Assembly (NCBI GenBank): GCA_013813715.1
Contig: JACCRF010000176.1
Coordinates: 1 to 52,171 of the forward strand
Length of the DNA: 52,171 bases
From: Gemmatimonadaceae bacterium
GTDB taxonomy: Bacteria > Gemmatimonadota > Gemmatimonadetes > Gemmatimonadales > Gemmatimonadaceae
Reading direction: 5' to 3'
The notes beneath the pieces were generated by a model. That model saw only the letters and a program-made list of their open reading frames with translations. It ran no database searches and was not told where the DNA came from. A program made the position numbers and the translations under genes. This document shows, piece after piece, positions 26,366-33,745 of this stretch. Numbering within the stretch: the first letter of the stretch is position 1; each line of letters begins with the position of its first letter.

Positions 26366-26492
26366 GCGTACCTCCCAGCGTCGTGTAGGTCGCCCACAGG
26401 CGCGCGCTCTGCTCCCAGCGGTCCAATGGTGTCAGGCGATACCAGTCTGCCCACTCGGGCTCGCAAATGTCCTCAGGTTCGATTCGATTCAT
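26256..26492 (-). CDS. Small partner protein overlapping the nucleotidyltransferase
   Basis: A 78-residue acidic protein: EPEWADWYRLTPLDRWEQ, then LWATYTTLGGTLDPDPD, QSPFNDPEARRE and a terminal LLRRSGV. From memory this pattern recurs in short proteins preceding nucleotidyltransferase genes, which suggests a conserved toxin-antitoxin-like pair. ATG 26492 has GGGAG 6 nt upstream. The C-terminal third is read in a different frame from the start of the nucleotidyltransferase, an unusually long overlap. Confidence 0.65.
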   Translation of the reverse strand: MNRIEPEDICEPEWADWYRLTPLDRWEQSARLWATYTTLGGTLDPDPDTQSPFNDPEARREVTADGGSGVHLLRRSGV

Positions 26493-26587
26493 CCTCACTC
26501 CCGAGCGACGGTTGCGCCGCGATTTCTGAACCCTCGTGACTCGAATGAGTCGTAACTTAGTCGCGAGATCGTTTCGTTCAAGAAAGA

Positions 26588-26608
26588 AGCTCCCTGTTTA
26601 GGGGAGCT
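26588..26608 (-). terminator. Rho-independent-like terminator
   Basis: AGCTCCC (26588-26594) pairs with GGGAGCT (26602-26608) across a 7-nt loop. On the minus strand the stem is followed by TTCTTTCTTG. It lies between the XRE/nucleotidyltransferase pair and the next nucleotidyltransferase pair, so it would separate the two transcripts. The T-run is interrupted. Confidence 0.45.
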
Positions 26609-26840
26609 CTCCCTCGTGCGCGCGCCGTCCGCAAGCTTCGACCCGTTCCGCAGCTTGCTCTCTCTTACTGCTCTCAGCGCTTCCAGACGGGTGAGAAATC
26701 CGACGCTTCGATCGAGCCTTCAAGTTCACACGCTCCATCCAATAGAGACCACACGAAGCCCGGCTTGCTTTTCTCTGCCACGGGAAGCTCACGCATCCTC
26801 CTGATACCAGCCGCGGCGGTAATGGTACCTTGCGAGGTTG
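26609..26840 (-). other. Spacer with one short open frame
   Basis: Between two nucleotidyltransferase modules. On the minus strand a 40-codon frame, starting at an ATG placed directly after AGGAGG, encodes RELPVAEKSKPGFVW and ends GSIEASDFSPVWKR. The ribosome site touches the start codon, and I recognise no family, so coding is doubtful. No repeats seen. Confidence 0.2.
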
Positions 26841-27335
26841 CTACCGCTTCCTCTGCATCGCCTTCAGTATTGCGACATCCTCGCGGTCCTTCGGGCGCCC
26901 CGCAGCCTCCTTCGAACGAATGATGTCACTCAGCGACGCAGCGAGAAACTCGACGCCATATGCTTCGAATTTCTCCGCGTTCAAGGCAAGGTCATCATAG
27001 CCGTCGGTGCCCGCTGGCTTGAACGCTATGTCTATCCGGCCGGCACTCGTTACCAGGTTCCACATCGTCGCGCGACTCAACATCGCTGCCGAGCAGTCGA
27101 ACTTCAGCCCCTCGGGAATGGCGTCGGTGTAGATCTTCGCATGAAGCTCACGAAGGGCCGACGCCAGATGCTCCATGTTGGAAGGGTCGCTTGCCGGAGT
27201 GATGTCAGCATCTGCGGTCAATCGTGGAAACCCATGCAGCCGCGCGGCAAGCGCGCCGATCAGGACGAAGCGAACGCTGTGCTTGTCGAGCGTACCTATG
27301 AGCCTGGCGGGGTCGAGCGGAGCGACTTCAGACAC
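26841..27335 (-). CDS. Nucleotidyltransferase paired with an XRE regulator
   Basis: A 164-residue protein of the nucleotidyltransferase superfamily: RFVLIGALAARLHG and then LTADADITP (DxD metal site), and near the end KEAAGRPKDREDVAIL, a helix typical of DUF6036-like proteins. It overlaps the XRE gene by 8 nt. HTH-nucleotidyltransferase pairs act as toxin-antitoxin or phage-defence modules in several bacteria. Which member is the toxin here is not shown; the enzyme is the likely effector. Confidence 0.82.
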   Translation of the reverse strand: MSEVAPLDPARLIGTLDKHSVRFVLIGALAARLHGFPRLTADADITPASDPSNMEHLASALRELHAKIYTDAIPEGLKFDCSAAMLSRATMWNLVTSAGRIDIAFKPAGTDGYDDLALNAEKFEAYGVEFLAASLSDIIRSKEAAGRPKDREDVAILKAMQRKR

Positions 27336-27648
27336 GGCGTACTGCCGCGATGAACCGGCTCACCGCCGCAACTTCCTCCAGCCTTTGTTCAGGAGTCATG
27401 CGAAGGATTCGCGGCACGTCGTCCAGGCGGGATCGATCCAGTGTCGGAACGCGCTCCAGGCTCGCGCGCAAGTTGAAGCCAGCGGCACGCAGGAGACGCA
27501 TCAAAGTGTTCCATGAAGGGCTGCTATCACCCAGCTCGGTACGAGCCACAACGGACTGAGCCGTGCTCGCTTTTCGGGCGAGCTCACGCTGGGAGAGTCC
27601 AGCGCCTTCCCGGGCAGCTCTAACCAGTTCCATCGCCGAACAATTCAT
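27328..27648 (-). CDS. XRE-family HTH regulator / antitoxin
   Basis: A 106-residue protein with a helix-turn-helix at about 5-60 (VRAAREGAGLSQRELARKA and VVARTELGDSSPSWNTLMRLL). It is the expected antitoxin and autorepressor of the downstream nucleotidyltransferase. The start is ATG 27648, only 8 nt after a perfect 20-bp palindrome and without a Shine-Dalgarno, which suggests a leaderless mRNA. ATG 27633 is the alternative start. Confidence 0.85.
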   Translation of the reverse strand: MNCSAMELVRAAREGAGLSQRELARKASTAQSVVARTELGDSSPSWNTLMRLLRAAGFNLRASLERVPTLDRSRLDDVPRILRMTPEQRLEEVAAVSRFIAAVRRV

Positions 27649-27656
27649 CCGACGAA

Positions 27657-27676
27657 TGATAGCTAATTAGCTATCA
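27657..27676 (-). promoter_or_regulatory. Perfect 20-bp palindromic operator
   Basis: TGATAGCTAATTAGCTATCA is fully self-complementary and AT-rich in a GC-rich setting. It ends 8 nt before the start of the XRE gene. Its length suits a dimeric HTH repressor, so autoregulation of the XRE/nucleotidyltransferase operon is likely. Its AT-rich core may also serve as the -10 region. Confidence 0.7.
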
Positions 27677-27884
27677 GCCAGAAAGGGCCGATCAAACTGG
27701 TGGCTGATATGTCCATGCCACGGCCTGCGTGAACGGCTCAAGGTCCGCGAAGGCGTGCTGGCGGACCAGCTGCGAAGGCTCAACTGGCACACCCGGCCTG
27801 CGTCGCGGATCTGGTTAGACCTCGCGGGAGAGGAGCCGGGCCGCGCCGCGAGCCGCAGTTCACCGATTGCAGAAATCAGCATGA
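27677..27884. other. Gap between divergent TA modules
   Basis: No convincing gene. The plus strand holds a helical-looking stretch (RERLKVREGVLADQLRRLN, about 27730-27790) without a start or family match. The DNA downstream of it becomes AT-rich at the Phd operator. Confidence 0.25.
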
Positions 27885-27903
27885 TTTGTATATTTTGTAC
27901 AAA
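27885..27903 (+). promoter_or_regulatory. Inverted repeat before the Phd/RelE module
   Basis: TTTGTA (27885-27890) and TACAAA (27898-27903) form an inverted repeat with a 7-nt TATTTTG spacer. TGTA/TACA arms are common in Phd/YefM operators. The repeat ends 21 nt before the likely GTG start, so it would cover the promoter. Confidence 0.5.
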
Positions 27904-27924
27904 CCTTACCATGGAGCGAAGCTA

Positions 27925-28179
27925 GTGACCCGAATTCCCGCCAGTGAAGCGCGCCTCCAGTTCGCCGAGGTCGTCAACAAAGTCGCGTTCGGCGGTGAGC
28001 GCATTCTGCTCCACCGGCACGGGAAGGATGTCGCGGCGATTGTCCCGGTTGAGGATCTTCGACTGCTGGAAGATCTGGAGGACAGGATTGACCTCGAAGC
28101 GGCACGCGCCGCACTGAAGGAAAAAGCCCCTCGCGTAAAGTGGAATCAGCTGAAACAGGATCTTGGCCTTACCGACTGA
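27925..28179 (+). CDS. Phd/YefM-type antitoxin
   Basis: An 84-residue protein: RIPASEARLQFAEVVNKVAFG and ERILLHRHGKDVAAIVPVED form the Phd DNA-binding fold, and the C-terminal helices (LEAARAALKEKAPRVKW) would mask the toxin. GTG 27925 is chosen because GGAGCG lies 6 nt upstream and the DNA before it is operator-like; an upstream TTG at 27886 would place coding sequence inside the inverted repeat. The RelE gene begins 42 nt downstream. Confidence 0.85.
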   Translation: MTRIPASEARLQFAEVVNKVAFGGERILLHRHGKDVAAIVPVEDLRLLEDLEDRIDLEAARAALKEKAPRVKWNQLKQDLGLTD

Positions 28180-28221
28180 CTTTACCGGCCGGCTGGACTC
28201 CTGTACACGCCCAGGCAAAAC

Positions 28222-28494
28222 TTGCCTAGCCGCCGGTTTGAGATTCAGATCGCAGCCTCCGCGGCTCGTGCCCTTCGAAAACTCGATCAGCCCACCCGGA
28301 AGCGACTCGCCCGCCAGATCGAGTCTCTGGCAGCCGATCCACGACCGCACGGAGCGAAGAAGCTGGCGGGTGAGCCCAATCTTTACCGGGTTCGATCCCG
28401 CGACCACAGAATCATCTATACGGTGCAGGATCGCGTGCTGATCATTCTGGTCGTTGCCATCGGGCATCGGCGAGATATCTATCGGCGATCGTAG
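28222..28494 (+). CDS. RelE/ParE family toxin
   Basis: A 90-residue RelE-fold protein: RRFEIQIAASAARALRKLD, then AKKLAGEPNLYRVRSRDHRIIYTV and the C-terminal VVAIGHRRDIYRRS. The Arg and Tyr positions resemble mRNA-cleaving RelE homologues. The start appears to be TTG 28222, with AGGCAAAAC upstream; no ATG is available before the conserved first strand. It is paired with the Phd-type antitoxin just upstream and has the same family layout as the toxin at 4138-4398. Confidence 0.87.
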   Translation: MPSRRFEIQIAASAARALRKLDQPTRKRLARQIESLAADPRPHGAKKLAGEPNLYRVRSRDHRIIYTVQDRVLIILVVAIGHRRDIYRRS

Positions 28495-28541
28495 TCAGTC
28501 CTGCCTGTAGAAGACCTTCCCTTTACGACAGAAATAAACTC

Positions 28542-29846
28542 ATGCAGATCCTCACCTACGCCGCGCTGATCCTCTCGGGCGTCATCCTCGCGGTGGCTCT
28601 TCTCATCGGCCTCCTCGACGTTGTCCGCGGAACCCCCGTCACCTCTGTCGGCGCGCCGGGTGAGGACACCTGCTGCCCGGCTATTGCCGACCCCGCGTTC
28701 CGCGAGCACGTGGAGCTCCTTACTCATGTCGACCTGGACCCGGGCCACGAGGTCGAGCTCTTCATCAACGGCGACGAGACATACCCGCGCCTCTGGGAAG
28801 ATCTGCGTACGGCGAAGACGTCCATTACCATGCAGCTCTATTACTGCAACAAGGGTCGGATGGCTGACACTCTCCTCGAGATCCTGGTCGAGCGCGCCCG
28901 CGCCGGGGTCGACATCTACTTCCTCCACGATGCTTTCGGTACCTCGCTGCCCGATGAGTACTTCGAGACTATGCGCGCCGCCGGAGTGAAAGTCAGGCCG
29001 TTTCGTCCCATCAGTCTTCGATCTCTTCAGAAGGCGCAGCACCGCGCGCACATCAGGGTGATCGTCGTGGATGGAATCGTCGGCTACACCGGCGGTTTCG
29101 GAATCGACGACAAGTGGTATGGCACCGGGCGCACCGAAGGACAGTGGCGCGACACGAATGTCAGATTCACTGGCCCGGCCGTGCGCCAGCTTCAGGCCAC
29201 CTTCATCGTCTGCTGGGCAGAGGCCTCGGGCAACCTTCTCACCGGAGAGAGGCTGCTACCGGGCTCGACCCGTCCGACTCCCGATGACGGAAACGTCGTC
29301 GCCGCCGGACTGCTGCACGCCTCACCGACTGTCGGAAGCACATCGGCAGAGCGGTTCTTCGCCCTCTCCGCTGCGGCGGCAAGAGACCGATTCTATCTGT
29401 CCAACTCCTACTTCGTCCCCGCAAGGGGGTTTCGAACCTTTCTTATCGATGCGGCAAAGCGCGGTGTCGACGTGAGAATCCTGACGGTGAGCAAGAAGAC
29501 AGACGTCAAGAGCACCTGGTACGCCGGACGCGCGCGCTACGAGCTGCTGCTTCGCGGCGGTGTGCGCATCTTCGAGTACCAGCCGGCGATGATGCACGCC
29601 AAGACGCTCGTGGTCGACGGGACCTGGTCGTCCGTCGGCAGCATGAACGCAGACAACCGCTCGATGTCCTTCAACGAGGAATCCAACCTGATGATGCTCG
29701 ACCCCACGATCGGACAGAAGATGGAGAAGATGTTCATCGACGACCTGGGCTACTCCGAAGAGATACTGCTCGAGACGTTCATGCAGCGAGGGTGGAGAGC
29801 GAAGGTTGCAGAGTCCGCCTGCTATCTCGTCCGGCGCCTGCTGTAG
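28542..29846 (+). CDS. Phospholipase D family protein, cardiolipin synthase-like
   Basis: A 434-residue protein with one N-terminal membrane helix (about 5-28) and two PLD catalytic motifs. Motif one is AHIRVIVVDG, where H170 and D177 are present but Arg172 replaces the usual Lys of HxK. Motif two, MHAKTLVVDG, is canonical (H352, K354, D359), followed by GSMNADNRS. The order matches cardiolipin synthase ClsA/ClsB, which transfers phosphatidyl groups between phosphatidylglycerol molecules. The Lys-to-Arg change could reduce or alter activity. It follows the Phd/RelE module by 47 nt but is probably independent of it. Confidence 0.85.
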   Translation: MQILTYAALILSGVILAVALLIGLLDVVRGTPVTSVGAPGEDTCCPAIADPAFREHVELLTHVDLDPGHEVELFINGDETYPRLWEDLRTAKTSITMQLYYCNKGRMADTLLEILVERARAGVDIYFLHDAFGTSLPDEYFETMRAAGVKVRPFRPISLRSLQKAQHRAHIRVIVVDGIVGYTGGFGIDDKWYGTGRTEGQWRDTNVRFTGPAVRQLQATFIVCWAEASGNLLTGERLLPGSTRPTPDDGNVVAAGLLHASPTVGSTSAERFFALSAAAARDRFYLSNSYFVPARGFRTFLIDAAKRGVDVRILTVSKKTDVKSTWYAGRARYELLLRGGVRIFEYQPAMMHAKTLVVDGTWSSVGSMNADNRSMSFNEESNLMMLDPTIGQKMEKMFIDDLGYSEEILLETFMQRGWRAKVAESACYLVRRLL

Positions 29847-29999
29847 GGAGGAGCCTGCAAGCACGCACGCTACGGTTCTCGATCTCGAGACGATGCGTGG
29901 CCTGCTTTCGAGGCCGGAAAGAGCGGACGACGGGTACCTCGAAATACTCAAGGAAAAGGCATGGAGCAGGCTCCTCAATAAGCGGTGATCACGACCCGC
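29847..29999. other. Gap with an 11-bp inverted repeat
   Basis: GAGGAGCCTGC (29848-29858) is matched by its exact reverse complement at 29966-29976. A plus-strand frame between them ends at 29988 (METMRGLLSRPERADDG, then EILKEKAWSRLLNKR). It lacks a clear start site and I cannot assign it. Confidence 0.3.
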
Positions 30000-30945
30000 T
30001 CACTTCGAGCGCCGCGCCCTGCCGTCGCGCACCCGTCCCTTCACCGACATCTCCGCGGCAAAGTACGCCTGCTTCATCACCATCGGGCTTATCAATGCCT
30101 GGTCGTATTGCGCCTCTCTCTCGACAAGGCTCTCCAGCAGGCATTTAGATGCTCGTCGTTGCCGGCGTACTGACGAATTCGCGTGGCAGTCCGCTCAATC
30201 ACTCGCCTCGCCGCATCGAAGTCTCCACGACGATTCGCTTCCGTCGCCTCCGCTCGCGCACGAGCCGCATACAGCTCCGCAACCCGTCGATCCACCTCGC
30301 GCTCCCGCGGCTGCCGATCGTTCTCCTCATGACTCGCATAAGTCCATTCGACTGAGGCAGCGTGAATCACGTCGCCGGCACCGCCGACGAGTCTAGCCTC
30401 CGTCGCGACATGCGCATGTGACTCGCCCTGCGGAAATTTCATCCGGACGACGACCTCGACCTGCTGACCCGACACGACATCGCCGAGCTCGACGCGAAGC
30501 GAATTGTCCCCGATCGACGACCGGAACCTGTTCAGGACCTCGGCGTCACCCTTCGCGGAATGTCCATCTCGAGCGCGGCACGCGGCATCACGACCTCGAG
30601 CGCCTCGCCCAGCTCGCTCGTGATGAGATCGGGAATCTGCAGCGCGTTCTCCAGGAAGTAGAAGTTGCCGCCTCCTTCGTGCGCCATGTCGCGCAGCCGC
30701 CGCTCGTCGAAATCGACTCCCACGCCGAAAGTAGAAGTGGACACACCGCGTTGCCGTAGCTCGGACGCGTGTCGCGCAAGCGTATCGCGATCCGTTATGC
30801 CAGGGTTGGCGAGCCCGTCGGTGAGCAGCAGCACCCTGCTGGTCTTCTCCTCTTCAAAGCTGCGAGACCTGCTCGCACCCGTGCATCCAGACTCTGGCCA
30901 CAGAGCCGCATAGACATTGTTGTTCCGAAAGTGCAGCTCCGTCAA
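30000..30945 (-). pseudogene. Decayed VWA-domain protein gene
   Basis: Pieces of one VWA-type protein appear in shifted frames. In order on the minus strand: SLDARVRAGLAALK, then SRVLLLTDGLANPG and FGVGVDFDERRLRDMAHEGG (VWA core, running to MDIPR near 30560), then EVLNRFRSSIGDNSLRVELG and VSGQQVEVVVRMKFPQG, and finally LESLVEREAQYDQAL and MKQAYFAAEMSVKG to a TGA at 30000. Each join (about 30880, 30560 and 30140) fits loss of one base. The metal-binding DxSxS start of the VWA domain is missing; the PIN gene end at 30942 lies where it should be. Such proteins are usually surface or chaperone-linked, but this copy cannot work unless the shifts are sequencing errors. Confidence 0.75.
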
Positions 30946-31364
30946 ACACCGATGACCCGAAAGCCACTCGCCCGCGCTCCGAGAGCGAGACCACGGTCAT
31001 GCGTCGCGAAGATCAAGCCCCCCTCTTTCCCTCGCGCTTCGCGCCACAAATCAGCGGTCGCGAGATGAATTGCATCGAGTGTACCCAGGGGCGTCGCCAT
31101 CGGCTGTGACGCCCGGCGGAGCAGCGCGCTGGTAAGCTCTACCAGCTCGAGTGCCTCGAGCACGCCGTAAACCGCTTCGCGGCGCACGACCGATTCTTCG
31201 ATCGAGAGTCGACCAGCAAGGTGAAGACGGTCGATCGTGCGCAGACATTCCACTTCGACAAGCCCGCTCGCGACTCCGGTGGTGATGCTTTTCCATTCCG
31301 AAATCTGCCCTGGCTGTCCAAGTATGACGCGCAGGACGACGGACGAGTCCAGGTACGCGATCAC
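30942..31364 (-). CDS. PIN-domain toxin (VapC-like)
   Basis: A 140-residue PIN nuclease. Metal ligands are visible in IAYLDSSVVLRVILG (D5), GLVEVECLRTI (Glu), TLDAIHLATADLWRE (Asp) and IFATHDRGLALGARASGF (Asp). The frame is open 276 nt further upstream but only in the shadow of the antitoxin gene; GTG 31364 overlaps the antitoxin stop (GTGA) and begins at the conserved first strand. It is of the same subfamily as the toxin at 17548-18039, which has Glu at the first position. It ends at the broken edge of the VWA gene. Confidence 0.87.
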   Translation of the reverse strand: MIAYLDSSVVLRVILGQPGQISEWKSITTGVASGLVEVECLRTIDRLHLAGRLSIEESVVRREAVYGVLEALELVELTSALLRRASQPMATPLGTLDAIHLATADLWREARGKEGGLIFATHDRGLALGARASGFRVIGV

Positions 31365-31627
31365 CGCTCGCGCTGCCGGTCCTCGAGCAGCAGTTCCACG
31401 GGATCGATGTCGAGGCTGACCGGCGGCGGCAAGGGTACCTCGCGAAGGCTTTTGTAGGCACGCAAAGGCTCGCGCACCACAAGAGTTCCGCGCCGGGAGT
31501 AAGGCAATATCCGCGCGATTGGCTCGTTCCGGTCGTAGACCGTGAGCTCGTGACCTTTTCGAACTTTCCGAAGGTGCTCGCTCAAACGCGCCTTCAGTTC
31601 GGCGATGCGCACCCGGTTCATGGTCAT
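31361..31627 (-). CDS. Phd-type antitoxin
   Basis: An 88-residue protein: RVRIAELKARLSEHLRKVRKG and ELTVYDRNEPIARILPY form the Phd N-terminal fold. The Pro-rich tail (REVPLPPPVSLDIDPVELL) is the toxin-binding part. ATG 31627 or ATG 31621 could start it. Upstream DNA carries ATGTAG (31639-31644), the hexamer also found at the first Phd/PIN operator. It is coupled to the PIN gene by a GTGA overlap. Confidence 0.85.
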   Translation of the reverse strand: MTMNRVRIAELKARLSEHLRKVRKGHELTVYDRNEPIARILPYSRRGTLVVREPLRAYKSLREVPLPPPVSLDIDPVELLLEDRQRER

Positions 31628-31816
31628 AAACTAGTCGCATGTAGTCATGTGGGCAAGGTCGCTTCTTCCTATTGGCTGTAATCAGTCACTGCGGCGGTCT
31701 TGTGGCGTCCGAAGCGAATGCGCACCATCGCCTATTCCTTTTGGGCATTTCCTGACCTCCACACCTGGTTGTGCGTGCCCTCTTGCCAGGCACTGTTATA
31801 GCGAGTATCGCCTCTC

Positions 31817-33448
31817 ATGATCTGTCTCCTGCATGGCTGGCTCCTCGAAGGGTCGGGCAGCAATCTCTGGACACGCTCGATAATCACCGCCTTGGCAAGG
31901 AGCGGTGAGACAGTTCATCTGGTCTGCCAGGAAAATCATCCCGACCGGTACGACGCAATCGCCGAGGGATACAGGCACAGACTGTCGGGTGAGGTCGAGA
32001 CCAGGCTTCAACGCGACACCCGATTCGCCGGCAAATGCATCCTCCACCAGCCGGAGATCGGCGACACGCTCCCCGTCTTCGTGAAGGATCGGTACGAGGA
32101 ATATGACCGTGTAATTCCAATGATCGAACTCGCTGACGACGAGATCGAGCTCTACATCGAGCGCAATGTCGAAGTCGTGCGGCAGATCGTGAAGCAGCAT
32201 GACATCTCGGCGATTCACGCCAATCACGTGGTGCTCATGGCTGTGGTCGCGCAGCGTGTGAGCAGAGAGACCGGTGTGCCCTATGCAATCATGCCGCACG
32301 GCAGCGGCATCGAGTACGCCGTGAAGAAGGACGAGCGTTTCAGGAAATATGCTTCGTCGGCTCTCGCAGATGCACGGCGGATTTTCGTCATCGGACGCGA
32401 GATGCGAGAGCGCGTAATCGGTGTCTTCAACGACCTTCCCGGGATCGAGTCGAAGTTCACCGAGCTGCACCTCGGCGTCGATGCATCACAGTTCGAGCCC
32501 GTGTCTCGCGCAGCGAGGGAGCACAACATCGCGTTGCTGGGGATTTCGCTTGCCGGTGCCCCGCGGGGGAAGATTGCGCAGCAGTCGCTTCGAAACGTTG
32601 CATCAGGCTCGCTCAGCAGGAGCGAGCTAAAATCCGTATTCGACGACAACGCCCGCTATGACAGCAAATATCCCGATGCGAATGTTGAGGAGAAGCTTCA
32701 CTCGGTAGACTGGACGCGCGATCCGGTTCTTCTCTTCACCGGGCGAATTATCTCGCCCAAGGGAATTCAGAGCGTAGTTGCAGCGCTGCCGCTGATTCTC
32801 AAGACAACGCCCGATCTTCGACTGATCATCGTTGGACACGGTCCGCTACGCGAGCCCCTGGAGGCCCTGATCACAGGTCTTCGCACGGGAGACCGGGCAC
32901 TCGTACGAAGCATCGTCGCCTGGGGACGTTGGCTCGAAGGATCGGTGGAGGGAGAAGGTTTCACAGACGACCTCGTCGAGGTGACGCAATTCTTCGATGC
33001 ATTGGCTCAGCGAGGAGAGGAGGAGCGTTACTTCGAAGCCGCCAGGCGATTACTGCGACCCGGCACAGTCATCTTCACCGGCTACCTGACACATCGCGAG
33101 CTGCGATTTCTTTTTCCTTGCTGCGACGTCGGTATTTTTCCGTCCGTCGTTCGAGAGGCGGGACCGCTCGTCTTCCTCGAGGCACTTGCATCCGGGTGCT
33201 TTCCGCTAGGGACCTATTTCGGAGGAATGGCAGCGAGCATCGACGCAGTATCGCAAGGGCTTCCTGACGAAGTCGGGACAACGATGAAGCTCGGACTCAC
33301 GAATACAGTGGATGATATCGTTCAAAAGGTGCCTCGCGCGCTGGCTGTGGGAACCTCGTACAAGGATGCGCTCGCCCGTATCGCTCGGGAGCGCTACGAC
33401 TGGCTGAGCGTCGCGCGCACGCTGAGACAGACGCTGCTCTCACTCTGA
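31817..33448 (+). CDS. GT4-family glycosyltransferase
   Basis: A 543-residue GT-B glycosyltransferase. The N-terminal domain starts CLLHGWLLEGSGSNLWTRS, and HANHVVLMAVVAQ and MPHGSGIEYAV follow. The C-terminal donor-binding domain has LLFTGRIISPKGIQSV, LRLIIVGHGPL and the EX7E motif VREAGPLVFLEALASG (E447, E455). It would transfer a sugar from a nucleotide-sugar donor. The acceptor is unknown and no polysaccharide cluster surrounds it. It is about 100 residues longer than typical GT4 enzymes; the extra sequence is between the two domains and near residues 360-420. No clear Shine-Dalgarno is seen. Confidence 0.88.
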   Translation: MICLLHGWLLEGSGSNLWTRSIITALARSGETVHLVCQENHPDRYDAIAEGYRHRLSGEVETRLQRDTRFAGKCILHQPEIGDTLPVFVKDRYEEYDRVIPMIELADDEIELYIERNVEVVRQIVKQHDISAIHANHVVLMAVVAQRVSRETGVPYAIMPHGSGIEYAVKKDERFRKYASSALADARRIFVIGREMRERVIGVFNDLPGIESKFTELHLGVDASQFEPVSRAAREHNIALLGISLAGAPRGKIAQQSLRNVASGSLSRSELKSVFDDNARYDSKYPDANVEEKLHSVDWTRDPVLLFTGRIISPKGIQSVVAALPLILKTTPDLRLIIVGHGPLREPLEALITGLRTGDRALVRSIVAWGRWLEGSVEGEGFTDDLVEVTQFFDALAQRGEEERYFEAARRLLRPGTVIFTGYLTHRELRFLFPCCDVGIFPSVVREAGPLVFLEALASGCFPLGTYFGGMAASIDAVSQGLPDEVGTTMKLGLTNTVDDIVQKVPRALAVGTSYKDALARIARERYDWLSVARTLRQTLLSL

Positions 33449-33498
33449 AAGCTGGGGATCGCTGTCCGCAGCAGGCGCGGTTGCGGCTTGCATGATAT

Positions 33499-33521
33499 AT
33501 GATAACGTTATAAGTTATCAT
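33499..33521 (+). promoter_or_regulatory. Operator-promoter of the VapBC module
   Basis: ATGATAAC (33499-33506) and GTTATCAT (33514-33521) form a perfect 8-bp inverted repeat with a 7-nt spacer; the nested ATAACGTTAT (33502-33511) is also palindromic. The repeat ends 2 nt before the antitoxin ATG, and no Shine-Dalgarno exists. A -10 such as TATGAT would lie within it. This points to a leaderless, self-repressed transcript. Confidence 0.65.
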
Positions 33522-33523
33522 CC

Positions 33524-33745
33524 ATGCGGACAATCATCGATATCCCCCCGCACATCCTCAGCGAGATCGACGCCCTCGCCAAAAAGGAGAAGATCTCGCG
33601 CGCCGAAGCCGTCAGGCGCGCGATGACCGAATATCTGGAGAAACGCCCGCGGTCCAGACCACATGCCGCGTTCGGCATCTGGAAATCCAGAAAGATCGAT
33701 CCGCTGGCCTACGAGGATGCGCTGCGCGGAGAATGGAATCGGTGA
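33524..33745 (+). CDS. vapB: VapB-type RHH antitoxin
   Basis: A 73-residue protein with an RHH N-terminus (RTIIDIPPHILSEIDALAKK, then SRAEAVRRAMTEYLEK) and a C-terminal tail AFGIWKSRKIDPLAYEDAL that resembles the toxin-neutralising tails of VapB proteins, where Trp-Lys and Arg residues enter the PIN active site. It overlaps the toxin gene by 13 nt. Confidence 0.88.
   Translation: MRTIIDIPPHILSEIDALAKKEKISRAEAVRRAMTEYLEKRPRSRPHAAFGIWKSRKIDPLAYEDALRGEWNR

Noticed and set aside
26470-26485. GGTTCGATTC resembling a tRNA T-arm
   Set aside because: It lies at the start of the small partner gene and has no matching acceptor, D or anticodon stems nearby.
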